This document shows positions 60,945 through 64,000 of a stretch of 64,000 nucleotides of DNA, piece by piece (the first letter of the stretch is position 1; every line of letters begins with the position of its first letter). The stretch is from Tranquillimonas sp964472855 (GTDB lineage: Bacteria > Pseudomonadota > Alphaproteobacteria > Rhodobacterales > Rhodobacteraceae). Under the pieces are notes generated by a model that was given only the letters and a program-made list of their open reading frames with translations, was not told the DNA's origin and did not search any database. A program made the position numbers and the translations under genes. The stretch is from contig CAYYMJ010000001.1 in NCBI GenBank assembly GCA_964472855.1, positions 1 to 64,000 of the forward strand. The letters are read 5' to 3'.

Positions 60945-61689
60945 GTCGAGATCCTCAACCGCTCAGCCGATTGGCGCGCGCTGTCGCTGAACGGACCGCG
61001 GGCCCGCGACATCCTTGGCGCCTGCACGCCGGCCGATCTGTCGAACGCCGGGTTCCGCTGGCTTGCGGCGCAGGCCATCGACATTGCCGGCCACCGCCTG
61101 CGGGCGCTCTGCAGGTCCTGTGCGGGCGCGCTTGGGTGGGAGTGCCACGGCGACCAGCCGGGCGATCACACCGCCTGTCGCGCGATCCGCGCCACCGGCC
61201 GGGCCCATGGCAGCTTCAACTACGGGCCCTTCGCGATGAACGTCATGTGCATGGACAAGGGCTTCAAGGCGGTGGGCGAGTTGACCAATGCGGTGATCCT
61301 GCCCGAGGCCGGCGTCATGCACCTGGTCAAGTTCGACAGGGGTTTCACCGGCAAGACGGCGACCCGCGCGGCGCTGGAGCGCGGCGGCCCGCGCTGGCGC
61401 TGTGTCTGTCTCGAGGTCGCGGCCGACGGCCGGTCAGACGGCAACGGCGGCGAGGCGGTGCTGAGCAACGGCCGCCAGGTCGGCCGCGTCAGCGCGACCG
61501 CCTGCGGCTCGTCGGCGGCCAAACTGCTGGCATTGGCCTGACGTCGAACCGGCGCTCGCCGCGCCCGGCACCGCGCTGGCCGTGGTCGTTATGGACGAAA
61601 ACCGCGCCGCGAATGTGCTAGCCGAACCGGCCCGTGACCCGGCTAACCTGCTGCCACGCACCGATGCCAGCGAGGTTGCCGCGCAATGA
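60945..61689 (+). pseudogene. Dimethylglycine dehydrogenase-like (GcvT-type C-terminal domain) remnant
   Basis: From VEILNRSADWRALSLNGPRARDILGACTPADLSNAGFRWLAAQ the frame follows the folate-binding C-terminal domain of DMGDH/sarcosine-type FAD enzymes, to GPRWRC and GNGGEAVLSNGRQVGRVS. At LLALA a TGA (61539-61541) occurs where AFAYV is expected; with one base removed the frame continues VEPALAAPGTALAVVVMDEN and ends at TGA 61687-61689. The FAD domain is absent. Several Cys replace expected Tyr or Arg (SCAGALGWECH, MCMDKG). Remnant of a gene that was coupled to the next one. Confidence 0.85.
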
Positions 61690-62762
61690 GCACGACGATG
61701 AAGGCGATGGTCCTGACCGGACATGGCGGGCTGGACCGCTATGAATGGCACGCGGACTGGCCGCGCCCCGAACCCGGGCCGGGCGAGGTGCTGATCAAGG
61801 TTGGTGCCTGCGGGCTGAACAACACCGACGTCAACACCCGGTCGGGCTGGTATTCGAAAACGGTGAGCGCGGCCACGACCGGCGACGCCTATGACCAGGT
61901 GGACACGGCCGACCCGACATGGGGCGGCGCGCCGCTGGTCTTTCCCCGCATCCAGGGCGCCGACCCGGTGGGCAAAGTCGTGGGCCTTGGCGCCGGCGCC
62001 GACCCCGCGCTGATGGGCTGCCGCGTGCTGGTCGACGGCTGGCTGCGTTATCACGACCAGGACCGCCGGTTCGCGGTCAGGGGCTATTTCGGCAGCGAAT
62101 GCGACGGCGGCTATGCCGAATATACGGTGGCCGACCATCGCGGGGTGATCCCGGTCGACAGCGACCTGAGCGATGCGGAACTGGCAACCTTTCAATGTTC
62201 GTCCACCACGGCCGAGGGCATGCTGTCGCGCGCCCGGGTCGACGCCGGCGATACCGTGCTGGTGCCCGGCGCCAGCGGTGGTGTGGGCAGCGCGCTGGTG
62301 CAGCTTGCCCGGTTGCGCGGGGCCCGGGTGATCGCGCTGGCCAGCGAGGCCAAGCACGACGCGCTGGCGGCCCTGTCACCCGACCGTATCCTGCCGCGCG
62401 GCCCCGCCGACCTGCGCGCGGCGCTGGGCGACGAAAAGATCACCGTGGTGGCCGACGTGGTCGGCGGCAACTATTGGCCCAACCTGATCGACATCCTCGA
62501 ACGCGGCGGGCGCTATACCTGTTCGGGCGCCATCGCCGGGCCGATGGTGAATTTCGACCTGCGCACCTTTTATCTGCGCGATCTGACCTTCACCGGCTCG
62601 ACCGTGACCGCGGCCCATGTGTTACCCGACGTGGCGCGCTATATCGAGGCCGGGCAGTTGCAGCCGATGCTGGCGGCGGTCTATCCGCTGCGCGACCTGC
62701 CGGCGGCCCAGACCGCCTTTGTCGACAAACGCCACACCGGCAATATCGTGGTCTTGCCATGA
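61686..62762 (+). CDS. Zinc-independent MDR-family alcohol dehydrogenase / quinone reductase
   Basis: A 358-aa MDR protein, intact. VGACGLNNTDVNTRSGWYS carries the substrate region, VLVPGASGGVGSALVQLARLRG is the nucleotide fold at about 193-215, and GRYTCSGAIAGPMV follows. The Zn ligand pattern of ADH is not evident. The ATG overlaps the DMGDH remnant stop, and its stop overlaps the next ATG. A similar enzyme class includes AcuI (acryloyl-CoA reductase) of DMSP metabolism, but this is longer and unlike AcuI in detail. Confidence 0.85.
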   Translation: MSTTMKAMVLTGHGGLDRYEWHADWPRPEPGPGEVLIKVGACGLNNTDVNTRSGWYSKTVSAATTGDAYDQVDTADPTWGGAPLVFPRIQGADPVGKVVGLGAGADPALMGCRVLVDGWLRYHDQDRRFAVRGYFGSECDGGYAEYTVADHRGVIPVDSDLSDAELATFQCSSTTAEGMLSRARVDAGDTVLVPGASGGVGSALVQLARLRGARVIALASEAKHDALAALSPDRILPRGPADLRAALGDEKITVVADVVGGNYWPNLIDILERGGRYTCSGAIAGPMVNFDLRTFYLRDLTFTGSTVTAAHVLPDVARYIEAGQLQPMLAAVYPLRDLPAAQTAFVDKRHTGNIVVLP

Positions 62763-63352
62763 CCCGCACCGCGTTCGACAGGCTTCTGGACAGCGCGCGC
62801 GTGGCGCATGGGGACCGCGCGGCGCTGGCCCGGTTCTGCCCCTTCCCCGACGACCTGGCGCCGCAAACCGTCACCCCGTTTTCCACGCCACCCGCGGCGG
62901 CGGTCGCGGCCGACACCACCATCGCCGCCTGCGACGACCCGCTGGCCCGCGCCTTTGTCGACGCGGCGCCGCTGGCGATGTGGCGCGAAACCTACAAGGG
63001 CACCGACATCGGGCAGGATTTCCACGACCGGTTCGGCTGTTACTGCCTGATCGGCAGCGGCGGCGCTTGGGCCAGCAACAAGATGGCGGCCTATTTCGTC
63101 TATATGCCGCCGGGCATGTGGTATCCGTTTCACCATCATCCGGCGGAAGAGCTTTACCTTGTGCTGGCTGGCGGGGCCGAATTCCTGAAGTCCGGCGACA
63201 AGACCCGTTTCCTTTCGGCCGGCGAAACCGCGTTTCACGCCAGCAGCCAGCCCCACGCCACTCGCACGCTGGACGCACCGCTGCTGGCCTATGTGCTGTG
63301 GCGCAACGAATTCGGCATCAAACCCGTGCTGACCCGGAACGGAGATATATGA
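62759..63352 (+). CDS. DMSP-lyase-family (DddQ-like) cupin
   Basis: A 197-aa cupin of the DMSP lyase family. PPGMWYPFHHHPAEELYLVLAGGAEF holds the metal ligands (His125-127 region, Glu131, Tyr133), and GETAFHASSQPHATRT the final His166. YVLWRNEFGIKP closes the domain. These match DddQ-type enzymes that split dimethylsulfoniopropionate to acrylate and DMS. ATG overlaps the upstream stop (ATGA). Activity is predicted from motif match only. Confidence 0.75.
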   Translation: MTRTAFDRLLDSARVAHGDRAALARFCPFPDDLAPQTVTPFSTPPAAAVAADTTIAACDDPLARAFVDAAPLAMWRETYKGTDIGQDFHDRFGCYCLIGSGGAWASNKMAAYFVYMPPGMWYPFHHHPAEELYLVLAGGAEFLKSGDKTRFLSAGETAFHASSQPHATRTLDAPLLAYVLWRNEFGIKPVLTRNGDI

Positions 63353-63963
63353 GCCCGGCGCTGCCGCCCGAGCGTTTGGGCCCTGCACGCGGGCTTGCGG
63401 GGCCATGTCGGCAATTTTGCGCCCGACATTGCAGCCTTTCGCGGCCCCGGTCTGGACGCAGAGCACGCCCGGCGTCCGCTGCCGCATCGGCACCCGCCGG
63501 CGGCGGGCCGGTCGGCGGCGTTGCAACATCAGATTGCCGCCCCCCTGCTGCCGGTGGTCGCGGCGCTGGTGGCGGCGGCCCCGCTGCCGCACAGGGCCCA
63601 AAGCTATACCGCCGTCGCCGACCCCGGCATCGACGCCGACCGCATCGCCAACCATGCTTGGTGCACCCTCGTCGCCCCGTCGGGGCCCTTGCCGGGCAAC
63701 AGTGTCCGGCTGGCCATCGGCTACCGGGAACACGGGCTGCGCTATCCCCGGCACCGGCACAGGCGCGTTGAGAACTACCTGACCCTGACCGGATCAGCCA
63801 ACCAGGCCGCGGACGGGCGCGCCATGGTTTGGGGCGGGCCCGGCACCACGATCCGCCGTTATTCCAACCCCACGGCGCCACCTTTCCCGCCGCGCCGCCG
63901 CTGGCCGCGGCCTTCCGGCGCGGAACCGGGATCAAGGCCAAATCGGTGCTGGAAGAAGAATGA
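63349..63963 (+). pseudogene. Second DMSP-lyase-family cupin, frameshifted
   Basis: Starts MSPALPPERLG after ATGA overlap; homology resumes in the next frame from about 63380 (HAGLRGHVGNFAPDIAAFRG). SYTAVADPGIDADRIAN, then YPRHRHRRVENYLTLTGSA, matches the cupin with two His and Glu. In the last part the reading frame changes again (RRGTGIKAKSVLEEE). At least two shifts. Two adjacent DddQ genes occur in Roseovarius nubinhibens, from memory. Decay or error cannot be told apart. Confidence 0.68.
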
Positions 63964-64000
63964 CAACCACGCGGATCACGGCCTGTCAGACCGGGGCGCC
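63960..64000 (+). CDS. Start of an unidentified gene, cut by window end
   Basis: ATG overlaps the preceding TGA (ATGA), with GGAAGAAGA as ribosome-binding sequence. Only MTTTRITACQTGA is visible, too little for identification, though it fits a metabolic enzyme start. Confidence 0.4.
   Translation, partial: MTTTRITACQTGA

Noticed and set aside
60640..61084. Minus-strand frames with TVAVTAFVEALVAFVIAAAGENG and APTLAPTPTPAANPTP segments
   Set aside because: They lie opposite or between the two remnants, have low complexity, and no family is recognised.

Overview
The window is high-GC DNA (about two thirds G+C) from an alphaproteobacterium of the Rhodobacterales (Rhodobacteraceae / Roseobacter relatives). 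The evidence is gene content and order: secG close to pyrG, a phaZ / phaC / phaP / phaR block with CTGC-N3-GCAG operators, a PetP-type MarR regulator, a Thr-rich YjbE protein, ThyX rather than ThyA, and DMSP-lyase-family cupins. The sequence is a draft scaffold: two 100-N gaps lie at 52908-53007 and 55646-55745. The first is flanked by the same 55 bases on both sides, so it is probably an unrecognised contig overlap. No rRNA, tRNA, CRISPR array, transposase or phage gene was seen.

Layout. 1-1.2 kb: end of a nitrile hydratase operon. 1.3-5.2 kb: secG, a lipid-linked-sugar glycosyltransferase and pyrG. 5.3-9.2 kb: an RTX (Ca-binding nonapeptide) gene broken by one missing base and carrying a perfect 603-bp internal duplication, preceded by a short RTX-like remnant. 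9.3-11.5 kb: PPK2, a TerB-like protein and a PhnD-like protein. 11.6-21.5 kb: a polar amino acid type ABC importer followed by a glutamine amidotransferase, a gamma-glutamylpolyamine synthetase-like enzyme, a PuuB-like oxidase, a DegT-type aminotransferase and an omega-aminotransferase, which together look like an amine or polyamine uptake and catabolism unit. 21.6-26.1 kb: polyhydroxyalkanoate genes. 26.1-29.3 kb: three alpha/beta hydrolases and an M15-like protein. 29.4-33.5 kb: thrS, an Spx/ArsC-like protein, a cold shock protein and thyX. 33.7-38.1 kb: a lipoprotein plus Slam-like outer-membrane barrel pair, then DUF817, glyoxalase and DUF1194 genes. 38.1-43.2 kb: PetP, SdhE, an XRE regulator, aspartate aminotransferase and a divergent DUF4198 / HupE pair. 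43.3-52.8 kb: exopolysaccharide genes (Wza-like, epimerase, sugar transferase, YjbE/F/H, a WbpM/CapD-like dehydratase, UDP-glucose dehydrogenase). 53.2-55.6 kb: a GH43 glycosidase and a TolB-like protein. 56-59 kb: a Zur-controlled znuABC zinc importer. 59-64 kb: a carboxymuconolactone decarboxylase-like gene, then a degraded catabolic region (Rieske oxygenase and dimethylglycine-dehydrogenase-like remnants) leading into an ATGA-coupled string with a dehydrogenase and two DMSP-lyase-family cupins.

The most interesting items are: the Slam-like / lipoprotein pair with inverted DnaA boxes upstream; the decayed 55.7-64 kb tract, where frames can be followed through individual indels and where Rieske ligands are lost; a 27-bp tandem repeat that separates two stop codons which appear once to have overlapped; PhaR operators placed inside the phasin promoter; a permease gene whose only well-placed start is ATT; and a dispersed palindromic intergenic repeat with four copies.
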